Shown: positions 1-13,789 of the stretch, piece by piece
Layout: each line of letters begins with the position of its first letter
Numbering within the stretch: the first letter of the stretch is position 1
DNA from: Trebouxia sp. TZW2008
Lineage: Eukaryota; Chlorophyta; Trebouxiophyceae; Trebouxiales; Trebouxiaceae
Assembly: GCA_002118135.1 (NCBI GenBank)
Contig: BDIU01000005.1
Location: 208,108-272,107, forward strand
Direction: 5' to 3'
Length of the DNA stretch: 64,000 nucleotides
Program-made: the position numbers and the translations under genes
Notes under the pieces: generated by a model
Told to the model about the DNA's origin: nothing
Databases searched by the model: none
The model's input: only the letters and a program-made list of their open reading frames with translations

Positions 1-350
1 ACCCGGTCACTCTCCACAGATTCAGTTGAGTTGGCGTTCTCAGAAGTCAATGCCAGCCTTGGCTGCAAGGCAACTGCAGAAACTGTGATGGCCGCATCGA
101 CATCAGATGTGCTATCAAATCCAATCACTTGTTTGGCTTCAGCCTACAATCATCAAATAGGAAGTTGTAACCATTGTATCCTCTACAGAAAAGTCACAAT
201 TACAATGATCCAGAGTTTGACACAGTGCGTAGATGCATCAGTGATCCGGACAGCGCAGACACTGGCAGGCGCTTTGTCAAGACTCAGAAAAAAGGCAACA
301 AGAAGGCTGCAGGCAAGAAGCGCAGCATCAGAAGCTTCCACACAAATTGA
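1..350 (+). CDS. 3' end of an unrecognised protein (partial)
   Basis: The left edge of the window cuts this gene. A reading frame is open from base 1 to an intron at 109-188, which begins GTGCTA and ends CTCTACAG in phase 0. The terminal exon is 189-350 with stop TGA at 348-350. The last 53 residues start KSHNYNDPEFDTVRRC and end in a lysine-rich basic tail (KKGNKKAAGKKRSIRS). I do not recognise a domain. The basic tail could be a nucleic-acid-binding or nuclear-targeting extension, but that is inference. Support comes from the matching intron phase and the coherent composition across the junction. The exon may begin at a CACAG acceptor near base 19 rather than running off the edge. Confidence 0.5.
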
Positions 351-1614
351 GTTCAGCGTTAGCATCTGCACTTAGTGTCAGCGTCATTTTTTGTGTGAAT
401 TGGACATCACATGTCTTCAACTTGACTGTGTCTTTCTTGTTTGTAGCAGTGACAGGCCTAATGTCAATGAACAGACGTTGAATAGATGACATCACAATGA
501 TACATGAACTGCACAATCCATATGTCTGCTGCAACTTGTGCACAGTCTCTCAGCGTGCTATCTCATTGTCAGCACGTAGGTTAAGGAGGCACAACAGCTT
601 GCACGTTCTGTGGTGTAGTGCAGGTGTTTTGCAAGCGTCTGTTGTGTCACATCTCACCCTGCATTTGAAGTTGCCTGGGGGACTGGGATCGATTTGCAAA
701 GCTCTCAGCAGTCCCGATATATCCTTGAAGGCTGACAACATGCTATGCAGTTTTTGCGTGGATGCGCCTGCGCTAGATGACTTTGCCAGGCAAGCTACTG
801 ATTTGCTGAGTGCAGTGCAGGCATGCTAGCACTTGGGCACTTTATACGGAGCGCGCAGCTCATGAGACTTCATTTATCGCGTCATTTTGCAGCTTATCTA
901 AAGCATGCGCGGACAAGTAGCTGCCCGGCGCCGGCTCTGCAGACCCTACGAGCACTGGCAGATCGCAACTTCAGGACAGAAAAAACATATCATGTGTATC
1001 TGAATGAGCACTCTCTCTGGAAAGCTATCGATACCAGCATTCGAACCGATACCACGTTTTGAGATACAGACGATATGTTTTGTCGCGCGCAAGATGAGCT
1101 TCACTTGGTGCCAATTTTGCGACTGGGAGTCTGGCTCAGTCATCGGCTGCTTGCCTCCACTGGTCAATGCGGCTGTGGAATTCCTGCGCGAGGCGGCATG
1201 AGCCAATTGTGGCGTTGTCTCACATGGGGCTCAGCAACAGGCCATGCTTTGCGTGCTTTGGGTCCCATGGCCATTGCGATTCAAGCGCTTAAGGTCATCG
1301 TAATACTCGTTGTCGCTGCAATGCTGTGAGTGCAAGCGCAGAGTGCGTCACAGCTATGGCGTTTACTATAATGCGGCTCGGGATGCGAACATCATTTGGC
1401 GCCGCCAAGTGCGGCAACTGGCAAACTGCACAAGGCAGGAGCTCCCGAACTGTCTGCATGGCTTTGCTTACCTCGCCCTGTTGTTGTCGGCGTCCCAGAC
1501 AAAATCCTGCTATGCTGCAGTGCATGCGTGTACATATATCACAGATCGGTTGTTTGTGCAGTCACGCCGAGACGTTCAGCTGGCTTCAGATCCTTCAAAA
1601 CCTTAACCGCGACG
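351..1614. other. intergenic, no gene recognised
   Basis: Between the stop of the first gene and the start of the reductase. Several frames are open for 60-110 codons on both strands, but none shows a recognisable motif, coherent splicing or family resemblance. The stretch presumably holds the 3' untranslated region of the first gene and the promoter and 5' leader of the reductase. Confidence 0.5.
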
Positions 1615-5239
<3,625 letters not shown>

Positions 5240-5730
5240 TCAATGGAGATGATGCAACGTCAATAAGCATCTCTCTTAACGTTTTATCACAGCGAGGCAT
5301 GAAATGCAACACCCAGATTTTAGTGTAGTCAAAATGAGTGTCCTTGACCAGTTTTCCTGCTTGCTGCTTTGACAAGCATCATTGATACAGCCAGCAAGGG
5401 AGGTACGGATTAGTTTTACAGAAATTGTCGCTCAGTGCTAGTGCGTTCAGTTCCATAGTCAAAACCAGGTGCAAATATAGCAGCGTATGTGTTTAGACAC
5501 TGTCAGCAATACAGTAGTTCAAGCCATTCTTGCTGCTGCTTTTCCTTGCTGCTTCTGAGCTTTGCAGTAGTAAGCAGCAGTACAACAGTCAAGACACAAG
5601 GCGTAGCCCTGAGTTCCGATATAAATGCAGTGTCATATATTGCAGTGCATTGGCGTATACAGACGATGCCTGTAACAGTTTGTGTTTTGAGTTTAAAAGT
5701 TTGTCACTTTACCTAGCTTAATGTGCTGCA
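5240..5730. other. convergent intergenic region
   Basis: The 3' ends of the reductase (+) and the Cys-rich lumenal protein (-) face each other across 490 bp. A TGTAA motif, the usual green-algal polyadenylation signal, occurs at about 5672-5676 on the + strand. No gene was seen. Confidence 0.5.
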
Positions 5731-7573
5731 TTACTCTCTTGATCTATACGGAATTGCAAATCCATACTTGTCCCCGGGCTTAGCGCACTCATATGTGCAT
5801 TGTCTTGCACATGATGTTGACAGCTTCTCTCTCACTTTCCCGTCTATGCTGTAGCCTGTGAGTCTGCTGTCTCTGTTAGCATACTCATCAAGGGCGCCTG
5901 TGCAAGCTTGGCCACACGAGGCCTGGCAAGCCAGCTGCAAGTCTGGACCAGTTGTCTTCTTACACAGCTGGTTGTCTGCTGCGTCTGACTGCACACCAGG
6001 TAGCAAGCTTTAGTAAGCCATGGCAGGGTATGACGCTGTTGCACACGGGCTATATGCATGGCGCAGTGGTTGCAGCGAGACAGCAGCAACCACTGCTGCA
6101 ACCATAATGGATAAGATGCTATCAGGACAACAGTTGTATGGGCCTAGTTTGGCTTCAGCCAGTGGGACCTGATTCTTGTTAGCGCGTGAGCCAGCAGACG
6201 CTGCTGTGGCAAACATGCTACAGCATGCACAACATGCTACAGCATTGTCTCAGCTGCCTTCAGGCTGTGTTGGCAATCACAAAACCTGTACATGTGTGAG
6301 ACAAGCACTTGTTTCTGTCGCGGAGATTTAGAATACAGGCAAACTGGCGTGCAGCTCCTGTGGAGCTGCATCATGCTTGCAAATGCACAATGCAAGGGGG
6401 TGCTATGCTGCTTGATTCACCTTTGCTGACTCTGGTAACGCCTCAAACTGCTTTGTCTGTGCGCCAGCAGCAACACCACTGACGCAAGTGACTGTAGTGA
6501 AGCCCTTTTTGCGTGATACAATCTTTGTCCCCTCTAGGTTCTCAATCAAGAATTTTTTCCTGCACTTGCACAGAGAATGAAGAAATGCACGCTTTGTCAG
6601 CATGAGCTGCTGAACATGCAATGCCTTGCAGGCCTGGTTGTCTTTGCAGACAATTTTTAATTCATAACCATGTGGGCACCTGTCCATTTCCAAAGCAAGG
6701 ATCCCTGTATAGGAGGCTTGCAAGACAATCTGATACGGGCTGCTCTGTTGCACAGCTTGTGTCATGTAACGAGTGAAATGCTGTTGCCTGTTTGCCTGTT
6801 GTGCTCAAGCAAGATGCACGTGGTTGTCCGGCAGGTTCAACTAGGCAGCTGTTTTGGTGCACCTTGTGTTTCCAAACAGAGTGAATGGGTTGATTGGGTC
6901 ATTCTGCTCACTGAAGGACCCTTTTGGTACGTCAGTCACTTCAAGCACAGGACCTGTGACTGCTTCAGAGGTTGCGGCAGCTGCAGGAGCTTCAGGCAGC
7001 CCATTGATCTGCAACAACTCAGGACATCAACACCTGTGTAGCTTGCCTAAGCTGCAGCATGGTTTATGGGTGATTGCAATGCTGAAGCTATAACTTCATT
7101 GAGCGTTACAGTAAGCTTAATCTTGACCATGCTTCTGCTGTGGACGCAGCAGATCTCACCTGTTGGAGCTCTGTTGCTGTGGAAGGTGTTGCTAAAGTCA
7201 ACAAGCTAGCGCCCAATGCTATCAGAAAGCTGGCACAAATTTTGGGTGACAACGAAGCACCGTAATGTTGCTGCCGTAGGGGTTGCTGCTCTATCGGGTC
7301 TCGCTTTGTTCCGCAAGTGTGTGCATATGGTTGAGACTGAGAACTTCTGCGAGTCGCTGCGTACGCCGGATGGGGCCTTTGCGTGCAGTTTTGGCGCAAT
7401 GCATCGCCACGACTGCTCAGACCCACCAGATATGTGTGACCACTGCCGCGTGCAAAGACAGGCGGTGACTTGGTTCGGTACAAGGGGTGCAGTGCATGCG
7501 AGTTATGGCAGTTGGAGTCAGCTTTTGGCTGGATGGCCAATCGAGGGGTTTGTTGCAATGCGTTGCAAGACAT
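5731..7573 (-). CDS. chloroplast-targeted Cys-rich protein, probably thylakoid lumen
   Basis: Four exons on the minus strand: 7573-7160, 7008-6863, 6559-6421, 5988-5731, 318 residues. The long Ser/Arg/Gln-rich N-terminus followed by a hydrophobic stretch (LIALGASLLTLATPSTATE) with an A-x-A-like site looks like a bipartite plastid transit and lumen signal. The mature part begins with an Ala/Pro-rich linker. It then has a basic patch (KIVSRKKGFTTVTC) and a C-terminal domain with regularly spaced cysteines (CQASCGQAC and SCARQCTYEC). The junctions join in frame at phases 0, 2 and 0. The arrangement resembles a conserved plastid protein of plants and algae, but I cannot name it and assign no function. 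The paired cysteines suggest disulfides in the lumen. The start at 7573 is the only in-frame Met of exon 1. Confidence 0.75.
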
Positions 7574-8190
7574 GCATCAGTAGCGAGCTGGATTGCTGGC
7601 TGATCTGCTCGTGCACATCGCATCGCATGACAGGCGCAGGTGACCAGGCAAGACTTAAGGAAATCTGAACCCGATATCAATCCGACCAGCAGAGTCATCA
7701 GACAGGAAACTTGTTGCCTAAGGTGGGGAATGGACCACACTTTGACACAGATGCAGCAGCATAAACGACAGAAACTGCAAAACTCATATGCCGCACGACT
7801 TCGCGCTCTGTAAAATTCTGACCAATGAACAGTGATCAATCATAAGCTGAAACAAGCTTGCAATTGCTGTTCTGCATAGTATTACAGTGCTTACATTGAC
7901 CACCCTTGCATTTGGAATGCAATTTAGGCCTGATGGCTTGTTTGACTGACAAGCAAAGGATTGGAATACTCATGAAAAACAGTTCCTAGCCCTTTGTAAA
8001 CATCGAAATGTTCACATGTACACCTGTTTGTCCTGAACAACTCAAAAATCAACTCCCATGATGACGCCTGTTAGTGCGGACTGTCCATTTCCTTGCAAGT
8101 CTGGGCTGCTTCTGTAGACAGAAAGTGCCTTTATGACGCGTGTCAGCGCAGACTTTTTCAGTTTTCTTTCCCTTTGCGCCCGCACATGTT
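7574..8190. other. intergenic between two plastid-protein genes
   Basis: Upstream region of the Cys-rich lumenal gene and 3' flank of the TL17 gene, both transcribed leftward. The only structure seen is a pair of head-to-tail DR1 repeats at 8051-8172. Confidence 0.5.
8051..8172 (+). repeat. dispersed repeat DR1, two head-to-tail copies
   Basis: First copy 8051-8100 (CATGATGACGCCTGTTAGTG then GGACTGTCC). Second copy 8104-8172 (GGGCTGCTTCTGTAGACAG, TTTATGACGCGTGTCAGCG, CAGACTTTTTC and a pyrimidine tract). Both are antisense to the flanking genes. Confidence 0.7.
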
Positions 8191-10370
8191 TTACTGCCTG
8201 TAGACCGGCATGGATTTCACAAAGTCCTTCTTCTGCTCCTCTGTGACTTGAGGGCCCTCTGAACTGCTGGGAGACGATTCTCTGAACTTACGTCGGCTGC
8301 CACAGCCAAGACTGGACCTGGTGTTCACCCCAGTCTCTGCATTGGTGCCATCAGCATAACGACACAAAGCCTGCAATCAGCATCCAAATGCAGTTAATAA
8401 TGCGTGAGAATTTAGCAGCCTGTCATGTAGCTAGTAATGCCTTTTACGCTATGTGCATACAATTACTGTGCACCATTTACCCAATTGACAAGGCTTCAAC
8501 TTGCATGCAAGAGTGTCAATCTTCGTCCATAGGCGTACATATCAGCAATGACTTATTTGTCTCGTACCAGGCCATTTGCTATAACTTCAATGCATTTGCA
8601 GGAGCATGAAGTTATGTCAATGCATACATGTTTTGCTATGTTGCTGGGCTTGTGCAAAGGTGCATTGCAAAGGCATGAGCATTGTAACTTCCAGGTGGGG
8701 CATGCTTTCTGCAGTAGTACTTACAATTTGCTGAGATTTGTCAACCAATGCATTGGTGAAATCTGCTCCTGTGATAGTGGCTCCTCCAAAATCACTCCTG
8801 CAAGAAAAGCTACTTCAAAGCTATTGATGGGAAGCTTGGCGTTAACAATTGTTTTTCAAGGCTGGACTCAGTTTAGCATGACCACAGATTTTCATCATGG
8901 CGATCAGCATAGTGAGAATTGAGAAGTTGTGGTGATCATCATTGGCCAGACTTTGATTGCATGCAGCAATGCAAGCAAAACAGCGTGCATATGGTGTGTT
9001 GCATGCAGAGTGCAGCCAACCAACTTTACACACAGTGCATTGCATCCAGACATGGCTCCTGTGGCGTGCATACCCACTGCTCAATGTCAGTGGGCATCAT
9101 GCGCAAAGCCAACGCCCTCAAAAGCAGCCTGAGATCACTAATGCAATTGCAACCAGCAGAATGCATGCTGTACATACTCATAGCTGTTTGCAACGTGAAA
9201 GCTGATGCATCCAATGTGCTGAATCAAAAACGCAGTGACTGACCCAGATGCAGGTTGCAATCATGTCTATCGTTATCAGCTTTGAAAGGGGAGGCTTTCA
9301 TGGAAATATAGCACCTGATGCATGTCGCATTTTGGTGTATTCCTATCATTGGCGCAGCATGCAGATTGAGTAAAGTGTCACGACATTGCAATGCAGCGAC
9401 AGGCATGCACAGCATTTGTTACCTGGTGAAGACTGCTCTGCTCAAGTTGGCATTTGTCAAATTAGCACCATTCAGCACTGCTCTGTCAAACAGAACATCA
9501 CTGAGATCTGCATCCTGCAACATCACGTTCATAATCATATACAAATGCATACACATACGCATACGCATATGCATACCCATACGCATTTGCATATGCGTAC
9601 GCATAGACATACTTGCAATTACACATACACATACAGGTACACGTACACATGCACATACACAGCAAGAATCTGCTGCTCCGCAGCTGAAACATCTAGTTGA
9701 CACCTATTTTAGTTGGTTGTCACCTCAAAATTGGCATTTGCCGTGACAGCTTTGATGAAATAGGCGCCTTGCAGCTTTGTGCCCTTGAAGTTTGCATTAC
9801 GTGCATCTGCTGAAGTAAAATTGGATCTTCTCAAATCCTGCAGACAAGAGAATGAATTGCTGAGGTGAGCGCGTCGGCAGACTCATGCAACAGTTGACCT
9901 GGAGTAATGGCAGCAACCAGGAGCATGATCACTTTACATCTGCCGAGTCTTGACTGAGGACAGCGTCACAGGTGACTGCTGCATTTGCAGTGCTTTCTAC
10001 ACTGTTATTGACTTATGCTGACAAGAATTAAATTGTATGCAAAGAAGTGCACCTGCCCTGAGAAGTCTTTGCCTCTAAGCTCGGCTTCTCCATATTGTGC
10101 CGCTGTGCCGACGCCAAATTCTCCGCCAGCCGCAGCCTCAAACTTGTTGAGGTCCGCAAGGGCAGGAGCTCCGCTGAACAAGCTGAGTGAAACGAGAGCA
10201 GCAGCGGTCCCCTGCAAGGCTTTGTCTGTCCAGGACTCTCTACGGAAGGCGGGTACTTGACAGGTGCATGGTCGTCGACTGGAGCAGAAACTGGGCGCAG
10301 CACGGTTTTTACTGACTGATAAGCATGAGATGGGCCTGTTGATAGTGGGATTGATCAAGTTTACAGCCAT
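8191..10370 (-). CDS. TL17: thylakoid lumenal 17.4 kDa-like pentapeptide protein
   Basis: Homologue of the Arabidopsis thylakoid-lumen pentapeptide protein At5g53490. Five exons: 10370-10053, 9837-9724, 9514-9423, 8797-8725, 8370-8191, 258 residues. The first exon carries a transit peptide and a lumen signal ending GAPALADLNKFEAAAGGEFG. The pentapeptide core follows, A(D/N)Lxx-type repeats forming a right-handed beta helix: NFTSADARNANF, DADLSDVLFDRAVL, ANLTNANLSRAVF, ATITGADFTNALV. The C-terminal block has two conserved cysteines (ALCRYADGTN and SLGCGSRRK). All intron phases agree. An upstream in-frame ATG at 10436 would add 22 residues; 10370 is preferred because it leaves space before the divergent F-box gene. 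The role of this family in the lumen is not established. Confidence 0.93.
9538..9660. repeat. CATACG/CATATG simple repeat in TL17 intron 2
   Basis: About 120 bp of CATACG, CATATG and CATACA units, almost strictly alternating pyrimidine and purine, between exons 2 and 3 of TL17. It keeps several frames open by chance, but those frames are not genes. Confidence 0.9.
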
Positions 10371-10538
10371 GTAGAGCTGTGGGTGCCGCTGTTCTCCACG
10401 ACGAAAGCCGATACGATTTGATTGGCTCAATTGCAAGGCCAGGCACCTTCAAGTAGGCAGACAAGGGTCAAGAATGTTCAGCAAGCGCAAGCAGGTGCAA
10501 GAACAGTGCTACCACGTAAGCAAAGTGTGGGATCACAA

Positions 10539-12104
10539 GCGGATCCTGCACCGTTACATGCAGCCGTTACGTGCAGGCGTTTTGGCATAGCCTTCAGAAA
10601 TGTCCTGCAAAGCGGCATGTGCGCAGAAGCTATCTGCGCGGGCCGCACCAAAGTGAAAGACATGGAAGACGCTGGTATGCGGATTTCTGACCAGAGACAG
10701 GCTTTACGAGCAGCCATAAACTTCAAGTTTTGTGACGACGTTGAGACTGTCAAAGATCCAAACTTCAAGCAGCCGCGCTGGGCGCCCGTGGAGCTACATC
10801 TTGCTATGCAGTTGCAGGATTTGGTTATGGAAGGAGTGTCAGCTTCGAGCTGCGATGACTTTGAGCAGCAAAGCATCGGTATACTACAACAGATGGCTAT
10901 AGCTAGCTAGTACTGCTCGATCATAGGTTGCGTGGGGTACTGCAGGCAAAACGTTGACCGACGGCGACGAATTTTGGAGTAGCACTGGATTTTTACCCAA
11001 GATACAGGAACACCTGCTGTATCGCCTTGCATCTCCGCAATGTGCTGTTCATGCTGTGCAGCTTGCTGTGTACAGAGCCAATTACCAACCTGGGTAGGCC
11101 TTTGTACGCCAAACACAGCATCAGCTGATTGAGTTCAGTAATTATGCCAGGCTGCCAGTGCAGAGCACCTTTGTATCCTCCAGAACTTGTGAGGTTTGAA
11201 ACAGGCATTTCACCAAAACACCTGCAGCCAGTTTCAGGGATTTATCAGGTGCAAGTGTCAGCAGGCATTCAGAATTTTCAGCTCCCCTCAAATGCGCCAC
11301 TTGGGCAATATCTGAAAGTTGTCTTGTGCACTAAACGGCAGCAGCAGCTTGAGGATCGTCAGTTCTATACAGCTATACGATACGTCAAAGCAACAGGCCG
11401 ATGCATACCATCAACAGCAATGTTTCAGGCTCATCAGCTCATGAAAAGTGGGCAGCTCTGTTTGCAGTCTCCACTGCATCTGTCAGCAAGTATGCTTCCT
11501 CTACACCTGCACCCACGTGCTTCCATGAGGTAAGAGTCTTTGTCGCAGTTGTGTCTACTCACAGCATTCTATCTGTGCATGTGCAGCGTTTTGATCTCTC
11601 TGGATGTGCAGGTTGCTTTTGCTTTGTAGCACTTATGACATTGATGTGCATTGTGCATTGCTCCTTTCTGCATGCTGTGAGCTCATTGGCATGCATCATA
11701 CAGCTCTTTGGTTTCTTGGACTGTGTGCAAACCACATGGGAGACTGTATTGAGTCCTTTTGCTTCATTTGCGCTGCACGTCATGGTGCCACAAAAATCTT
11801 GATGGGCACTGCTACCAGATTGCTTGAAAGGGCATGTAAATGCCAGCATAATGTGCCAAATTTCTCTGTCTTGACTTTCATCCACTATTGACAACAAAAT
11901 CAGCAAGCAAATCTTACCTAGCAATGTGCTGTTTACAGGGTAAGGAAGAGTTCTAATTCCGAAAGCGACCAGGATTTGTTTGGCACCAATGACCTTGACA
12001 CCCGAAATCAAGCAATTCAAACTGGCAACAAGATCTCTAATGTCAGTGCTGGTTCAAGGGCAGACAGAAAGGCAAGTGACACATATGCAGACATCCTAGG
12101 CTAA
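10539..12104 (+). CDS. F-box protein resembling Arabidopsis At4g00755 (5' end unresolved)
   Basis: Substrate-recognition subunit type of an SCF ubiquitin ligase. The coding part that can be supported has four exons: from about 10539 to 10878, then 10946-11093, 11164-11529 and 11939-12104. It begins in the last helix of the F-box (DPAPLHAAVTCRRF). A helical linker follows (VSASSCDDFEQQSI). Then comes the C-terminal beta-sandwich typical of the At4g00755 group: DEFWSSTG, YRLASPQCAV, YPPELVRFETG, FYTAIRYVKATGR. A Ser/Asp-rich tail ends ASDTYADILG. All three introns agree in phase. The frame is open back to about 10422 but has no ATG before residue MCAEA, so a 5' exon with the rest of the F-box must lie upstream, possibly overlapping the divergent TL17 gene. 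Its targets are unknown. Confidence 0.8.
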
Positions 12105-12112
12105 TTCTGCTG

Positions 12113-12172
12113 ACTGAGACTCCATTATGATGCCTAACAGCATACAATTTTTGTCCCTTTGCTTTCAGATAG
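12113..12172 (+). repeat. dispersed repeat DR1 in the F-box 3' flank
   Basis: CCATTATGATGCCTAACAGC followed by ATACAATTTTTGTCCC and a pyrimidine tract ending in TTTCAG. It lies 9 bp after the F-box stop codon and in the sense orientation. Confidence 0.65.
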
Positions 12173-13462
12173 AATGCCAAGATAGGATCCTGCAGTAAAC
12201 CTTTATCATAGAGAGACTGCAAGAAGATGCCTTAATGTGTCGTGACAAACATCCCGCAAGCAGCAACAAGCACCCGGCATTTCTTGCCATGGCAAGGAGC
12301 TTTGCAGTGTTGGACATCACGACGACAGCCTTTGTCTTTAGAAACAGACTGGCATCAGCAGAGACTTGAAATATGGTTGAAGTGGTCTCTTGCGTCTATG
12401 ATTGGTCGGCAACAGACTGCACTAGCAATTCACTGTCTGCTTACTTATGTGACTTTGCTATGCAACACATCTGTACATCTTTACATTCACTGCTTGATAA
12501 AAGCTGTCGACCCACTCTGGACTGTGTATCAACATGCGTTCACGAAAGAAAGGAAGAAGTCGTTTAACGCTCTACCAAAAAAATTGAGACCTGTTGAATG
12601 TAAAGTAATGAGCATACAGGGTCGCTACTTCTTGCTGGACTACAAAACCGTCCAGCACTTCTCTGTCACTTGAGAACTAAAATCAGATCACACAAAAATG
12701 AGTCCTGACAGCAGCAATCAGGCTGCAAACTATAACTTTCAAACTCAAAACATTGTAACACTCATTGGAAAATTGCTTTCTAAACATTCTTCAGACATGC
12801 TGCCAGCTGAAATGGTCGCACTTGCAACTGTCACGAAACAAGCATCGACTTGTGCTATACAAAATCTTGTTCCCGTCAGATATTGTCCATCAGGGTATCT
12901 TTGAATCTGACATGCAGCAAACGCTAGTGCATGTTAAATTCAAAGATACGTACTTGCATCTGATGCGTGTATATACAGAACATCTGCTGCAGCTGCAAGT
13001 GCAATAAACTAAAAACTCGAAATGCTGCAGTTGCAACGGCAACAAACTGAAGACTCGCAATGCTGCAGTTGCAAGTGCATCAGTGCAAAGTGCAACAAAC
13101 CAAAATTCTAGCAGTGCTGTACAAATGTGGGCATCAGCAAAGGCTCCGACTCATCCCTCCATGCATGTAAAGTGTTGAGTGATACTATAACACAGTGGTA
13201 ATCAGTATTGACACGTGAGCAAAAGGACAACTTTGGAATTTGCATGACTCTGAAAGCGCTTGAATGAGGAAAAGTAAAGGAAAAGAGAAGAGTGTCTCAG
13301 TAGCGAGGACAAATGCCAAGCCATGTCAGTCATTTAAAATATCGGCAAATGGTGTGCTGCCTCACTCAGTGCCATGCAACATTGCTCAGTTCTTGATATT
13401 GTAACGCTACTTGAGGCACAGGCAGCTTTAGCACCTTTGCATCAAGTACTGTTGCAGCTGAA

Positions 13463-13535
13463 ACAAGAGAAGTCTATGCCATTCGGCGTCATAGTGAGAG
13501 CCTCTGTGCACAGAGACAGCCCAGGGTTGCTGCTC
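13463..13535 (-). repeat. dispersed repeat DR1, inverted copy
   Basis: On the minus strand it reads GGGCTGTCTCTGTGCACAG, then CACTATGACGCCGAATGGC, then ATAGACTTCTC, matching the reductase-intron copy. It is sense with respect to the receptor kinase and lies downstream of its stop. Confidence 0.65.
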
Positions 13536-13569
13536 TACAAGCAGCCAAGCCGCAAACAGCCTGAGTCTC

Positions 13570-13789
13570 TGCGCCTCAACAGGCGCTGTGAGTCATGGTT
13601 GACTGGTTGATGTGGTGAATTTGCTGTGCTGTGGGCTTGTTGGCAGCTTGCTGATGCAAGCACGCATACATAATGTCACTCACAGCCTGTGTCTCTGCAT
13701 CTCAGCCGGAGTTGTCAATCACAATTGACTGCATCATGTGGATAATGTGTTGTGCTGTTGCAGCTACAAACAGCCTGTGTCTCTGCTCC
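13570..13789 (-). pseudogene. two decayed copies of the kinase terminal exon
   Basis: Immediately 3' of the receptor-kinase stop, two further copies of the last coding segment follow in tandem at about 13577-13690 and 13690-13775. Both keep the CTGTGCTGTG-GGCTTGTTGGCAGC or TGCTGTTGCAGC pattern of the true exon (13790-13890). Substitutions and small indels have destroyed the frame. They are sense with the gene. Confidence 0.75.

Larger units (their letters stand above)
12105..13569. other. intergenic with small repeats
   Basis: Lies between the F-box stop and the decayed exon copies behind the receptor kinase. It contains a DR1 copy at 12113-12172, whose end reads TTTGCTTTCAG, and an inverted DR1 copy at 13463-13535. 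About three units of some 45 bp around AATGCTGCAGTTGCAA lie at 12975-13115. A 143-codon frame at 12242-12673 has no recognisable content. No gene is supported. Confidence 0.5.

Noticed and set aside
9419..9703. Open frame rich in Met, Arg and Thr across the CATACG repeat
   Set aside because: It is kept open by the simple repeat; only its last 31 codons (TL17 exon 9423-9514) are real coding sequence.
12242..12673. 143-codon frame between F-box gene and kinase
   Set aside because: No motif, no splice context and composition unlike the genes around it.
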